This document shows, in pieces, positions 1 through 7,431 of a DNA stretch of 10,025 nucleotides; positions within the stretch are counted from its first letter, which is position 1, and each line of letters opens with the position of its first letter. The notes beneath the pieces were generated by a model. That model did not search any database, was not told where the DNA came from, and saw only the letters and a program-made list of their open reading frames with translations. The DNA comes from Candidatus Woesearchaeota archaeon (GTDB lineage: Archaea > Nanobdellota > Nanobdellia > Woesearchaeales > UBA525), in contig RFKA01000016.1 in assembly GCA_003694385.1 (NCBI GenBank), positions 1 through 10,025 of the forward strand. Direction: 5' to 3'. Both the position numbers and the translations under genes were made by a program.

Positions 1-10
1 CTGCGAAACT

Positions 11-18
11 TTTAAATA
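11..18 (+). promoter_or_regulatory. TATA-like box of ppsA
   Basis: TTTAAATA lies in an otherwise GC-rich stretch and is preceded by GCGAAAC, which is acceptable as a TFB-recognition (BRE) element. Archaeal start points lie about 25 nt downstream, which would put the transcript start near position 40 and give a leader of roughly 40 nt. A ribosome-binding stretch, GGTGGTGAG (68-76), ends just before the ppsA ATG. Found by eye. Confidence 0.55.
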
Positions 19-78
19 CCCTCTTCTCGCCGGAAAAGTGCGGGCTGGGAACCTGCTCGGATAAAAAGGTGGTGAGCA

Positions 79-2487
79 ATGGATAAATCACAAGCACTCA
101 TTCTCTGGTTTGACCAATTAGGCATTGAGGACGTCCCGCTCGTCGGTGGCAAGAACGCGAGTCTCGGCGAGATGTATCGGCTCCTCACTGAGAAAGGTGT
201 ACGGATACCAAACGGCTTCGCCGTCACGGCGCACGCCTACCATTACCTCCTCGACGCGAACAATGCGCGCGACAAGATTCGCGCCATCCTCAGCGACCTG
301 GACACCCGGGACATCGCGAACCTCCAGGAACGCGGCAAGAAGGTCCGTGCACTCATTAGGGGGCTGGAATTCCCCGATGACCTGAAGCACGCGATACTTG
401 AAGCCTACGGACACCTCTGCGAGCAGTACGGTGCGCACACGGATGTCGCGGTGCGGAGCAGCGCGACCGCCGAAGACCTCCCCGATGCGAGCTTCGCAGG
501 GCAGCAAGAGACCTACTTGAACATCCATAACGAGACAGCCCTCCTCGAGTCCTGCAAGAAATGCTTCGCGAGCCTGTTCACTGACCGCGCCATCAGCTAC
601 CGCGTCGACAAGAACTTCGACCACTTCAGCATTGGCCTCAGCATTGGCGTGCAGAAGATGGTGCGCTCGGACTTGGCGAGCAGTGGCGTCATGTTCAGCA
701 TCGATACAGAGAGCGGCTTCGAGAACGTCGTTTTCATCACGGCTGCCTGGGGCCTCGGTGAGAATGTTGTGCAGGGAGCGGTGAACCCTGATGAGTACTA
801 CGTCTTCAAGCCGACGCTCATGCAGGGCTTCCGACCCGTTATCAGCAAGCAAATAGGAAGCAAAGAGAAGAAGATGATTTACGATGAGAGCGGTAATCGG
901 CACACGAAGAACGTGCCCGTCCCGCCCGAAGACCGGAAGCGCTTCTGTCTCTCTGATGACGAGATACTGACGCTCGCGCGTTGGGCGACGATCATTGAGC
1001 AGCACTACAGCGCGAAAGCCGGCCACTATAAGCCGATGGATATGGAGTGGGCAAAAGACGGGAAGACGGGCGAGCTCTTCATCGTCCAGGCGCGCCCCGA
1101 AACCGTGCATAGCCAAGCGGCGAAGAACGTCTACCGGACGTACAAGCTCGACAAGAACAACGCACGGGTGCTCATCACGGGTCACAGCGTGGGGAGCAAA
1201 GTAGGATGTGGCAATATTAATGTCATCAGGGATGTGAAGGAGATCGGCCGCTTCCAACCCGGCAGTGTTCTCGTGACGGAAATGACGGACCCCGACTGGG
1301 AGCCCATTATGAAGCAGGCGAGCGCCATTGTCACGAATAGCGGCGGCCGCACGTGTCATGCTGCCATCATTAGCCGTGAGCTCGGTATCCCCTGCGTCGT
1401 CGGCACGGAGAACGCGACGGAAGTGCTGCCGGAGGGTACCGAGGTCACTGTTGATTGTAGTCAGGGGGACGAGGGCTATGTTTACGAGGGGCGCGTCCCG
1501 TTCAGTGTTGAGGAGACGGATCTCGAGACCATTCCGACGACGAAGACGCACATCATGATGATTGTCGGGACGCCCGAGCAGGCCTTCGAGTTCAGCAAGA
1601 TTCCGAATGCGGGCGTCGGCCTCGCACGCGAAGAGTTCATCTGGACGAGCTACATTCGCATCCACCCGCTGACGCTCGTGCACTACCCGAACATCGCTGA
1701 GGATGTGAAAGCACAAGTTGATGAGCTCACGTACGGCTATACAGACAAGAAAGAGTATTGTATCGAACGCTTGGCGCACGGCATCGCGCGTATTGCCGCC
1801 GCGTTCCACCCCAAGCCCGTTATTCTTCGCCTCAGTGACTTCAAGAGCAATGAGTACGCAGGACTCATCGGTGGCACGGCGTATGAGCCAAAAGAAGACA
1901 ACCCAATGATTGGCTGGCGAGGGGCGAGTCGCTACTATGATGAGAAGTACAAGGCGGCGTTCGGCCTTGAATGCGCAGCGATCAAGCGCGTGCGCGAGGA
2001 TTTCGGCCTCAAGAATGTCATCGTCATGGTGCCGTTCTGCCGCACGCTCGAGGAGGGCCAGCGCGTGCTCGACACGATGGCGGAATTCGGCCTCCGCAAA
2101 GGAGAAGATGGCTTACAGGTCTATGCCATGTGCGAGATCCCTAGCAATGTCATCCTCGCAGACGAGTTCCTCGACCTGTTCGACGGCTTCAGTATCGGGA
2201 GCAACGACTTGACGCAGCTCACGCTCGGACTCGACCGCGACGCCGGCATGCTCGCTCACATCGGGAACGAGCGGAACGAAGCCGTGAAGCGCCTGCTCAA
2301 GATGGTGATTGATGTCGCGAACCGCAAGGGCAAGTACATTGGCATTTGTGGGCAGGGGCCGAGTGACTTCCCCGACCTCGCAGAGTTCCTCGTCGAGTGC
2401 GGCATCCAGAGCATTGCCTTGAACCCTGACACCGTCATCAAGACGACGCTCATGATTGCGGAGCGCGAGCGTAAACTCGGCCGGTAG
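79..2487 (+). CDS. ppsA: Phosphoenolpyruvate synthase (pyruvate, water dikinase)
   Basis: Converts pyruvate + ATP + water to PEP + AMP + phosphate in the cytosol, the entry step of gluconeogenesis; in some archaea it is proposed to run the other way in glycolysis. The 802 residues are close to the family length (E. coli about 792) and all three domains are present. The N-terminal ATP-binding domain has GGKNASLGEM at 23-32 and a DLPDASFAGQQETYLNI block near residue 135. The swivelling phosphohistidine domain carries GGRTCHAAIISRELGIP with catalytic His427. The C-terminal PEP/pyruvate barrel has GSNDLTQ at 707-713 and ICGQGPSD with the catalytic Cys757. The start is supported by GGTGGTGAG just upstream and by an N-terminus (LILWFDQLG) that matches family members. 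It has its own TATA box, and gap downstream has another, so it is probably monocistronic. No key residue is missing. Confidence 0.97.
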   Translation: MDKSQALILWFDQLGIEDVPLVGGKNASLGEMYRLLTEKGVRIPNGFAVTAHAYHYLLDANNARDKIRAILSDLDTRDIANLQERGKKVRALIRGLEFPDDLKHAILEAYGHLCEQYGAHTDVAVRSSATAEDLPDASFAGQQETYLNIHNETALLESCKKCFASLFTDRAISYRVDKNFDHFSIGLSIGVQKMVRSDLASSGVMFSIDTESGFENVVFITAAWGLGENVVQGAVNPDEYYVFKPTLMQGFRPVISKQIGSKEKKMIYDESGNRHTKNVPVPPEDRKRFCLSDDEILTLARWATIIEQHYSAKAGHYKPMDMEWAKDGKTGELFIVQARPETVHSQAAKNVYRTYKLDKNNARVLITGHSVGSKVGCGNINVIRDVKEIGRFQPGSVLVTEMTDPDWEPIMKQASAIVTNSGGRTCHAAIISRELGIPCVVGTENATEVLPEGTEVTVDCSQGDEGYVYEGRVPFSVEETDLETIPTTKTHIMMIVGTPEQAFEFSKIPNAGVGLAREEFIWTSYIRIHPLTLVHYPNIAEDVKAQVDELTYGYTDKKEYCIERLAHGIARIAAAFHPKPVILRLSDFKSNEYAGLIGGTAYEPKEDNPMIGWRGASRYYDEKYKAAFGLECAAIKRVREDFGLKNVIVMVPFCRTLEEGQRVLDTMAEFGLRKGEDGLQVYAMCEIPSNVILADEFLDLFDGFSIGSNDLTQLTLGLDRDAGMLAHIGNERNEAVKRLLKMVIDVANRKGKYIGICGQGPSDFPDLAEFLVECGIQSIALNPDTVIKTTLMIAERERKLGR

Positions 2488-2514
2488 CGCGCGCTTTCCC
2501 CCCGAAGTCACAAA

Positions 2515-2523
2515 TTATATAAA
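2515..2523 (+). promoter_or_regulatory. TATA-like box of gap
   Basis: TTATATAAA stands out in the ppsA-gap spacer and is preceded by ACAAA. The expected start point is about 2545, leaving a leader of roughly 110 nt before the gap ATG, much longer than the other leaders in this window. No obvious T-rich terminator for ppsA is seen between 2488 and this box; only a GC-rich GCGCGCGC stretch followed by a run of C. Confidence 0.6.
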
Positions 2524-2594
2524 CTGCTCGGGGATGCACACGCTCTGAGGGGTGAGTGGTTTGTTCCCTGTAGTGGCTAGTTTTCCTATTGCTC

Positions 2595-3651
<1,057 letters not shown>

Positions 3652-3676
3652 AGCTGTCGCTTAACCGTTCTTACTT

Positions 3677-3729
3677 GTTTGATAGTTTTTGTTTGATGGT
3701 TTTGTTTGATGGTTTTACTTAATGGTTTT
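3677..3729 (+). repeat. Four tandem 13-14 nt T-rich repeats after gap
   Basis: The units are GTTTGATAGTTTTT (3677-3690), GTTTGATGGTTTT (3691-3703), GTTTGATGGTTTT (3704-3716) and ACTTAATGGTTTT (3717-3729). The two middle copies are identical; the outer ones have diverged. Each unit ends in a run of four or five T, so the array places four T-tracts at a 13-nt period starting 25 nt after the gap stop codon. Confidence 0.9.
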
Positions 3730-3797
3730 ACCCCTTCTAGTAGTTCTCGCTCCCGTCTTCCCTTTTTTTCTCCTCTCTTTTCTTCCCTCTTTTTCTC
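3677..3797 (+). terminator. Probable multi-U-tract terminator of gap
   Basis: Archaeal RNA polymerase terminates at U-rich tracts, often several in a row, without needing a hairpin. This stretch supplies four T-runs from the tandem repeats, then an unbroken 42-nt pyrimidine run (3756-3797) with a T7 tract at 3763-3769. It lies between the gap stop codon and the pgk TATA box, where a terminator would be expected. I see no convincing stem-loop, so this is a call from composition and position. Confidence 0.5.
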
Positions 3798-3832
3798 GAA
3801 ACTCTCTCGCCATCTCTTGCCCGACGAGAAGC

Positions 3833-3840
3833 TTTTTAAA
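3833..3840 (+). promoter_or_regulatory. TATA-like box of pgk
   Basis: TTTTTAAA preceded by GAGAAGC. Its distance to the ATG at 3866 is about 25-30 nt, so the expected start point falls at or within a few bases of the start codon. This argues for a leaderless transcript and against translation beginning further upstream. Confidence 0.6.
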
Positions 3841-3865
3841 CTATCCTTGGTGTTCTTCCCCTTGC

Positions 3866-5005
3866 ATGCTTACGGTGCATGACTTGGTGGTTGAGGGCAA
3901 GCGCGTACTTGTGCGCGCGGATTTGAATGTTCCTCTCTCAGAGGGGCACATCCGGGATGACTTCCGCATCAGGGCTTTCCTCCCGACAATTCGCCTGCTC
4001 GCTGAGCGTCAAGCGCGCCAAATAATCATCTTAAGCCACCTTGGACGACCGAAGGGTAACGTTGTTCCTGAGTACTCGCTCCGTCCCGTCGCCGAGAAAC
4101 TAGGCGAACTCCTCGGCGAGCGCGTCGCACTCGTTTCTGACTTCAGCGCCGTACCCGAGCAACGCTACGTTCTCCTCGAGAATCTGCGCTTCCACGAGGA
4201 AGAAGAAGCGGGTGATGCCTCGTTCGCGAACGCCCTTGCTCGTCTCGGTGACGCCTACGTTCAGGATGCGTTCGGCACCTTGCACCGCCGCCATGCGAGC
4301 ATCGTTGCACTCCCCGCATGCTTTCCACCGAGCGAGCGGGCTGTCGGCCTTCTCGTTCAGAAAGAACTCAAGGGGCTTGATATCTCTCGCCCAGAGCGCC
4401 CGTTCATTGCAATCCTCGGTTTCGCGAAGCTCAGCTCGAAGATCGCGCTCATCAAGGAGCTGCTCACCAAAGTCGACCAGGTCCTCCTCGGAGGAGGAGT
4501 CGTCTTCACGTTCCTCAAGGCGCAAGGTCTCGAGATTGGCACATCTCTGTGCGAAGACGACCAACTCCCCACTGCCCGGCAACTCCTCGCTGACCACGCA
4601 GAGAAGATAATGCTCCCGAAGGACTTCGTCATCAGCGACGACATTGAAGGGACGGAAATCTTCACTGTCGATGCTGATAAGATCCCCCCGACGATGAAGG
4701 GCCTTGATATTGGCGACGCGAGCATTGAGGAGTTCAAACGCGTGCTCGACAATGCTTGCACAGTATTCTGGAACGGACCAGTGGGTGTGTTCGAGCAACC
4801 ACCATTTGATACCGCAACAGAGGCACTCGCGGCACACCTCGCGAAGAGTAAAGCGCGCGTTATCATCGGCGGAGGCGACACTGCCTCGGCTGTACGCAAG
4901 ATGGGCTACGCACCCTACTATGCTCATGTCAGCACGGGCGGGGGCGCCGCGCTCCAATACCTCGCCGGCGAAGAACTCCCCGGCCTCAAAGCTCTCGAGG
5001 AGTGA
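3866..5005 (+). CDS. pgk: Phosphoglycerate kinase
   Basis: Transfers phosphate between 1,3-bisphosphoglycerate and ADP, reversibly, in the cytosol. At 379 residues it is slightly short for the family (about 390-415). N-domain substrate-binding motifs: VRADLNVPL (16-24), Arg34 in DDFRIRA, SHLGRPKG (57-64), ENLRF (105-109) and DAFGTLHRRHAS (134-145). C-domain nucleotide-binding motifs: GGGVVFTFLKAQG (209-221), FWNGPVGVFE (301-310) and GGGDTAS (335-341). The usual GGAKVSDK loop reads GFAKLSSK (185-192): the lysine stays but the second Gly is Phe. The frame is open back to an ATG at 3722, but that extension would translate T-rich repeat and pyrimidine tract and lies upstream of the TATA box. The start at 3866 gives the family-like N-terminus (LVVEGKRVLVRADLNVP). 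No Shine-Dalgarno precedes it, consistent with leaderless initiation. Confidence 0.95.
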   Translation: MLTVHDLVVEGKRVLVRADLNVPLSEGHIRDDFRIRAFLPTIRLLAERQARQIIILSHLGRPKGNVVPEYSLRPVAEKLGELLGERVALVSDFSAVPEQRYVLLENLRFHEEEEAGDASFANALARLGDAYVQDAFGTLHRRHASIVALPACFPPSERAVGLLVQKELKGLDISRPERPFIAILGFAKLSSKIALIKELLTKVDQVLLGGGVVFTFLKAQGLEIGTSLCEDDQLPTARQLLADHAEKIMLPKDFVISDDIEGTEIFTVDADKIPPTMKGLDIGDASIEEFKRVLDNACTVFWNGPVGVFEQPPFDTATEALAAHLAKSKARVIIGGGDTASAVRKMGYAPYYAHVSTGGGAALQYLAGEELPGLKALEE

Positions 5006-5017
5006 GGCTCCAGGACC

Positions 5018-5467
5018 TCAACGTTCCCTTCTAAGAAAGAAACCCCTGTCGAGGAGGTTCTTCACAGCAACATTACCGCGCCGTTTCGCGAGGCCAAAAC
5101 CAAGGTTCTCATCGCGACTGTTCTGTACGAGGACGAAACCCCTCCTCGTTGGAACTCCCCGTGAAATAATTGATTTAGTGAAGAGGTCGCGGCCGCAGAG
5201 GAAGAGCCACGCAGCTTTCTCGTCGACGACGACTTTGTGTTCGTCTGTGAGCGCAGCGATGTGCTCGAGCAGCGCGGGGCTCGGCCGCAAACGCTTGTTC
5301 TCCTCACCGAGGTAGATGCCTGCGCTCACGAGCGATTTGCGATACTTTGCGATGAGCTTGTTATGCCTTGGTAGCGTGAGGAAGCATTGTTTGCCAAGGC
5401 GCGTGACCTGACCAAGGGCTTCTTCGGTGAGGCCGAATTCGCCGCAGAACTCATTGAGGAGCGACAT
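5018..5467 (-). CDS. NIP7-like pre-PUA/PUA domain protein, probable ribosome-biogenesis factor
   Basis: NIP7 proteins bind RNA through a C-terminal PUA domain; the eukaryotic protein acts in large-subunit assembly and rRNA processing. The last 75 residues line up with human NIP7 as I remember it: a helix LLEHIA, then HKVVVDEKAAWLFLCGRDL (77-95), GFVLVQNSRDENLGFG (110-125) and a C-terminal LRRER in place of YVRHE. The preceding LVSAGIYLGEENKR (46-59) matches the end of the N-terminal domain. At 149 residues it is shorter than human NIP7 (180), lacking part of the N-terminal domain. I chose the ATG at 5467 because GAGG lies 6 nt before it; in-frame ATGs at 5479, 5500 and 5506 are worse placed. 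The start lies 17 nt inside the 3' end of the coiled-coil gene, so the two are probably co-transcribed and coupled. Its stop faces the pgk stop across 12 bp. Confidence 0.8.
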   Translation of the reverse strand: MSLLNEFCGEFGLTEEALGQVTRLGKQCFLTLPRHNKLIAKYRKSLVSAGIYLGEENKRLRPSPALLEHIAALTDEHKVVVDEKAAWLFLCGRDLFTKSIISRGVPTRRGFVLVQNSRDENLGFGLAKRRGNVAVKNLLDRGFFLRRER

Positions 5468-6482
5468 GCTCTTCCTCATCCTCAAGGATGGTCGTTGCAT
5501 CCTCAATGCGCGCGCCGAAAGGCTCGAGTAACTCGACCATCTTGCGCCGAAACGTCTCGAAGCTGAGCTCTTCGAGAAGCTCGTTCACGCGCGCGAGCTT
5601 CTTCTTCGCAATGCGAAGGCGGTCTTTCGTGTCCTGGAGGAAGGTTCGTTGCTCACTGATGTTCAGCGCAGTGACGTCGTGTATCATCTGCTTCCGTATC
5701 ATCGCGAGCCGCTGGTTCAGTGGCTTGAGCTCCCGTTCCTCATCTGCCGCGTCATAATCACGGTTCTTGATATCCTCAATCCGGTCGATGAGTTGCGCTT
5801 CTTCCGCGATGAGCTCTTGGAACTTCGAGTTGCGCGAGCGCTCAACATAGTAACTAATCTTGTCCTTGATACGAAGCTTCTTGCTCTCGAGCTCGTCGAT
5901 CTCGCGCTGGAGCTGCTCGTAGAGCTCCTCGAGCCTCTCCTCCTTGCTGCGCGTCGCCTTATAGGTGTCGATGAGCACCTTGAGCTCTTTGATGTTCTTG
6001 AAGTGTGTCTCCTCGAGCACGGGGGTGATGCTCAGCACGGCGTCTTCGAGGTTGCGGACGCACTCGCGAAGCCGCGAGAGCTCATCACCGAGGTACTCCT
6101 TCAGCGAGTCATGGGGTTTCTGCGACGCCTCCTTGAACTCTTCGAGCGCTTTCCGGAACTCCTCTTGCTGGTCTTCAACAAGGAAGATATTGTCGACGAA
6201 TGCCGCTCCCGCTTCGAGCTCATTCACCGCATCAAGGAGTGCGGGGAGGTGCTCCTCGTAGATGATGCTTGCACGCTCAGGCACCTTATCCTTTACCGCA
6301 GGGTCTTTGAGCGCCTGTTTCGCGAGCAAGAGTTCCCGCTTCGCATTTTCAATATCTTTCAGGTAGACATCCATCGCCCTGGTCAGGCGTTGCCGCCGCA
6401 GGAGCCGCTCGGGCCAGCGCTCCATCGTCGCGACATCAAGCGTTAACTGGCTCTGCCCTCCGAAGATATCGAATAATCCCAT
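5451..6482 (-). CDS. Uncharacterised coiled-coil protein
   Basis: I do not recognise this 343-residue protein. A short hydrophobic N-terminus (MGLFDIFGG) is followed by a basic segment with paired arginines (21-36) and then almost continuous charged helix. Heptad-like stretches with Leu/Ile spacing are clearest at about 160-240 and 275-308, and the tail is acidic (LEDEEEHVAPQ). There is one cysteine (141) and I see no signal peptide, membrane segment or catalytic motif. A cytosolic scaffold or oligomer is the most that can be inferred. The start at 6482 is supported by a TATA box 36-42 nt upstream and GGAAAGGG just before it; the Shine-Dalgarno match is weak. The 3' end overlaps the NIP7-like gene by 17 nt, tying it by context, not by sequence, to RNA or ribosome biology. 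An inverted repeat and a 14-bp tandem repeat flank its promoter. Confidence 0.85.
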   Translation of the reverse strand: MGLFDIFGGQSQLTLDVATMERWPERLLRRQRLTRAMDVYLKDIENAKRELLLAKQALKDPAVKDKVPERASIIYEEHLPALLDAVNELEAGAAFVDNIFLVEDQQEEFRKALEEFKEASQKPHDSLKEYLGDELSRLRECVRNLEDAVLSITPVLEETHFKNIKELKVLIDTYKATRSKEERLEELYEQLQREIDELESKKLRIKDKISYYVERSRNSKFQELIAEEAQLIDRIEDIKNRDYDAADEERELKPLNQRLAMIRKQMIHDVTALNISEQRTFLQDTKDRLRIAKKKLARVNELLEELSFETFRRKMVELLEPFGARIEDATTILEDEEEHVAPQ

Positions 6483-6494
6483 CGCAACCCTTTC

Positions 6495-6508
6495 CTACCT
6501 CTAGGTAG
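6495..6508. repeat. Inverted repeat between TATA box and start of the coiled-coil gene
   Basis: CTACCT and AGGTAG form perfect 6-bp arms separated by CT. It sits about 10 nt downstream of the TATA box on the - strand, covering the expected transcription start, a position where archaeal repressors often bind. As RNA it could equally form a small hairpin near the 5' end. Confidence 0.4.
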
Positions 6509-6517
6509 TAGGGCTGG

Positions 6518-6524
6518 TATAAAT
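6518..6524 (-). promoter_or_regulatory. TATA-like box of the coiled-coil / NIP7-like operon
   Basis: ATTTATA on the - strand (TATAAAT on +), lying in the 94-bp spacer after the oxidoreductase beta gene. The expected start point is about 6495, giving a leader of some 12 nt. This separates the operon from the upstream oxidoreductase genes. Confidence 0.55.
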
Positions 6525-6529
6525 GGTTT

Positions 6530-6557
6530 ATGGCAAGTAGAGCATGGCAAGTTGAGC
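6530..6557. repeat. 14-bp tandem duplication just upstream of a TATA box
   Basis: ATGGCAAGTAGAGC (6530-6543) is followed directly by ATGGCAAGTTGAGC (6544-6557), identical at 13 of 14 positions. On the - strand this lies immediately upstream of the TATA box at 6518-6524, in the space normally taken by BRE and activator sites. Confidence 0.7.
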
Positions 6558-6576
6558 AGGGATAAGCTGTTGTACG

Positions 6577-7431
6577 CTAGGTGAACTGCTCCATGCTCTC
6601 GGAGATATCGATGGAGCTGAGGTCGTGGTCGACGAGCGGGACGCGCTCCGCCGCGAGCTGCGCATCATACGCGCCGCGCGAATCCTGGTAGAAGATGCCC
6701 GTGCCGAGCCGTTCCTCGTCGAGTGCTCGTTTGAGCGCTTCGATTTTGTTTGACGGGTCGTGCCCTTCGTCCTCAAGATGGTAGCTGTGTTCTTTAAACC
6801 AGAGCACCGTATTGACATGGTTGAAACTGATGCAGTTCTGCATGACATCGATAACCGCGAACCCCTTATGCTCGAGCCCCCTGAGGATGAGCTCAGTGAG
6901 CTGTTTTGGGTCTGCGGCGAAGCCGCGCGCGACGAATGAGCCTCCAGCAGCGATGGCGAGCGCAATGGGATTCACGGGCACCTCAATGACTCCTTGGGGG
7001 GTGCTCTTGCTCTTATAGCCTTTCGCTGACGTCGGGCTTGCTTGGCCCGTCGTGAGCCCATAGACGCGGTTGTCGTGCACGATGAGCGTAATGTCATGGT
7101 TGCCACGGATCCCAGCGATGAAATGGTTGAGGCCCTCGCCAAACGTGTCCCCATCGCCCGCGACAACGATGACTTTCAGCCTGTTGTTCGCGAGCTTAAT
7201 TCCCTCCGCAACGGGAATGGGGCGTCCGTGCAGCCCCTCGAAACCATAGGCTCTGAGCGTGTTACACATGTGGCCGTGGCAGCCGATGCCGTACACGAGG
7301 CACACCTCTTCGTGCTTGTAGCCGCTTTGGATGAGCGCTTGTTTTACGCTGAGCCAGATGCCGTAGTCCCCGCAACCAGGGCACCACGTTGGCTTGAGGG
7401 GGCTCTGGAGATCTTCTCTTGTGATCGCCAT
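6577..7431 (-). CDS. korB: 2-oxoacid:ferredoxin oxidoreductase, beta subunit (TPP and 4Fe-4S)
   Basis: Carries the thiamine diphosphate centre and an iron-sulfur cluster of the enzyme that oxidises a 2-oxoacid with CoA to acyl-CoA, CO2 and reduced ferredoxin, or runs in reverse. Visible in 284 residues: TWCPGCGDYG (15-24) with Cys17 and Cys20, Cys51 in GIGCHGH and Cys200 in MQNC, which together match the four cluster ligands of two-subunit archaeal enzymes. The TPP/Mg signature GDGD (92-95) is closed by DN at 120-121, followed by YGLTTGQASPTS (124-135). Length is typical of KorB-type subunits. The ATG shares one base with the TAA of the alpha gene (TAATG), and GAGGTG (7439-7444) precedes it, so translation is coupled. 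Substrate (2-oxoglutarate, pyruvate or broad) cannot be read from the sequence; the symbol denotes family type only. Confidence 0.92.
   Translation of the reverse strand: MAITREDLQSPLKPTWCPGCGDYGIWLSVKQALIQSGYKHEEVCLVYGIGCHGHMCNTLRAYGFEGLHGRPIPVAEGIKLANNRLKVIVVAGDGDTFGEGLNHFIAGIRGNHDITLIVHDNRVYGLTTGQASPTSAKGYKSKSTPQGVIEVPVNPIALAIAAGGSFVARGFAADPKQLTELILRGLEHKGFAVIDVMQNCISFNHVNTVLWFKEHSYHLEDEGHDPSNKIEALKRALDEERLGTGIFYQDSRGAYDAQLAAERVPLVDHDLSSIDISESMEQFT

Noticed and set aside
118..1809. Long open frame on the - strand opposite ppsA (563 codons)
   Set aside because: It lies wholly within the unmistakable ppsA gene, has no family motif, no promoter or ribosome-binding site, and an Arg/Leu/Val/Asp-rich composition typical of the complement of a GC-rich gene.
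3722..3865. Hydrophobic N-terminal extension of PGK resembling a signal peptide
   Set aside because: The extension is translated pyrimidine tract and T-rich repeat, which reads as Leu/Phe/Ser/Pro by composition. The TATA box lies inside it, and the family's usual N-terminus begins at the ATG at 3866.
4100..4957. Open frame on the - strand opposite pgk
   Set aside because: Fully covered by pgk with all substrate-binding motifs; composition is that of a shadow frame.
5649..6446. Leu/Glu-rich open frame on the + strand opposite the coiled-coil gene
   Set aside because: The complement of a Lys/Glu/Leu-rich coiled-coil gene naturally reads as Leu/Phe/Glu-rich. No initiation signal precedes it, while the - strand frame has a TATA box and a coupled downstream gene.
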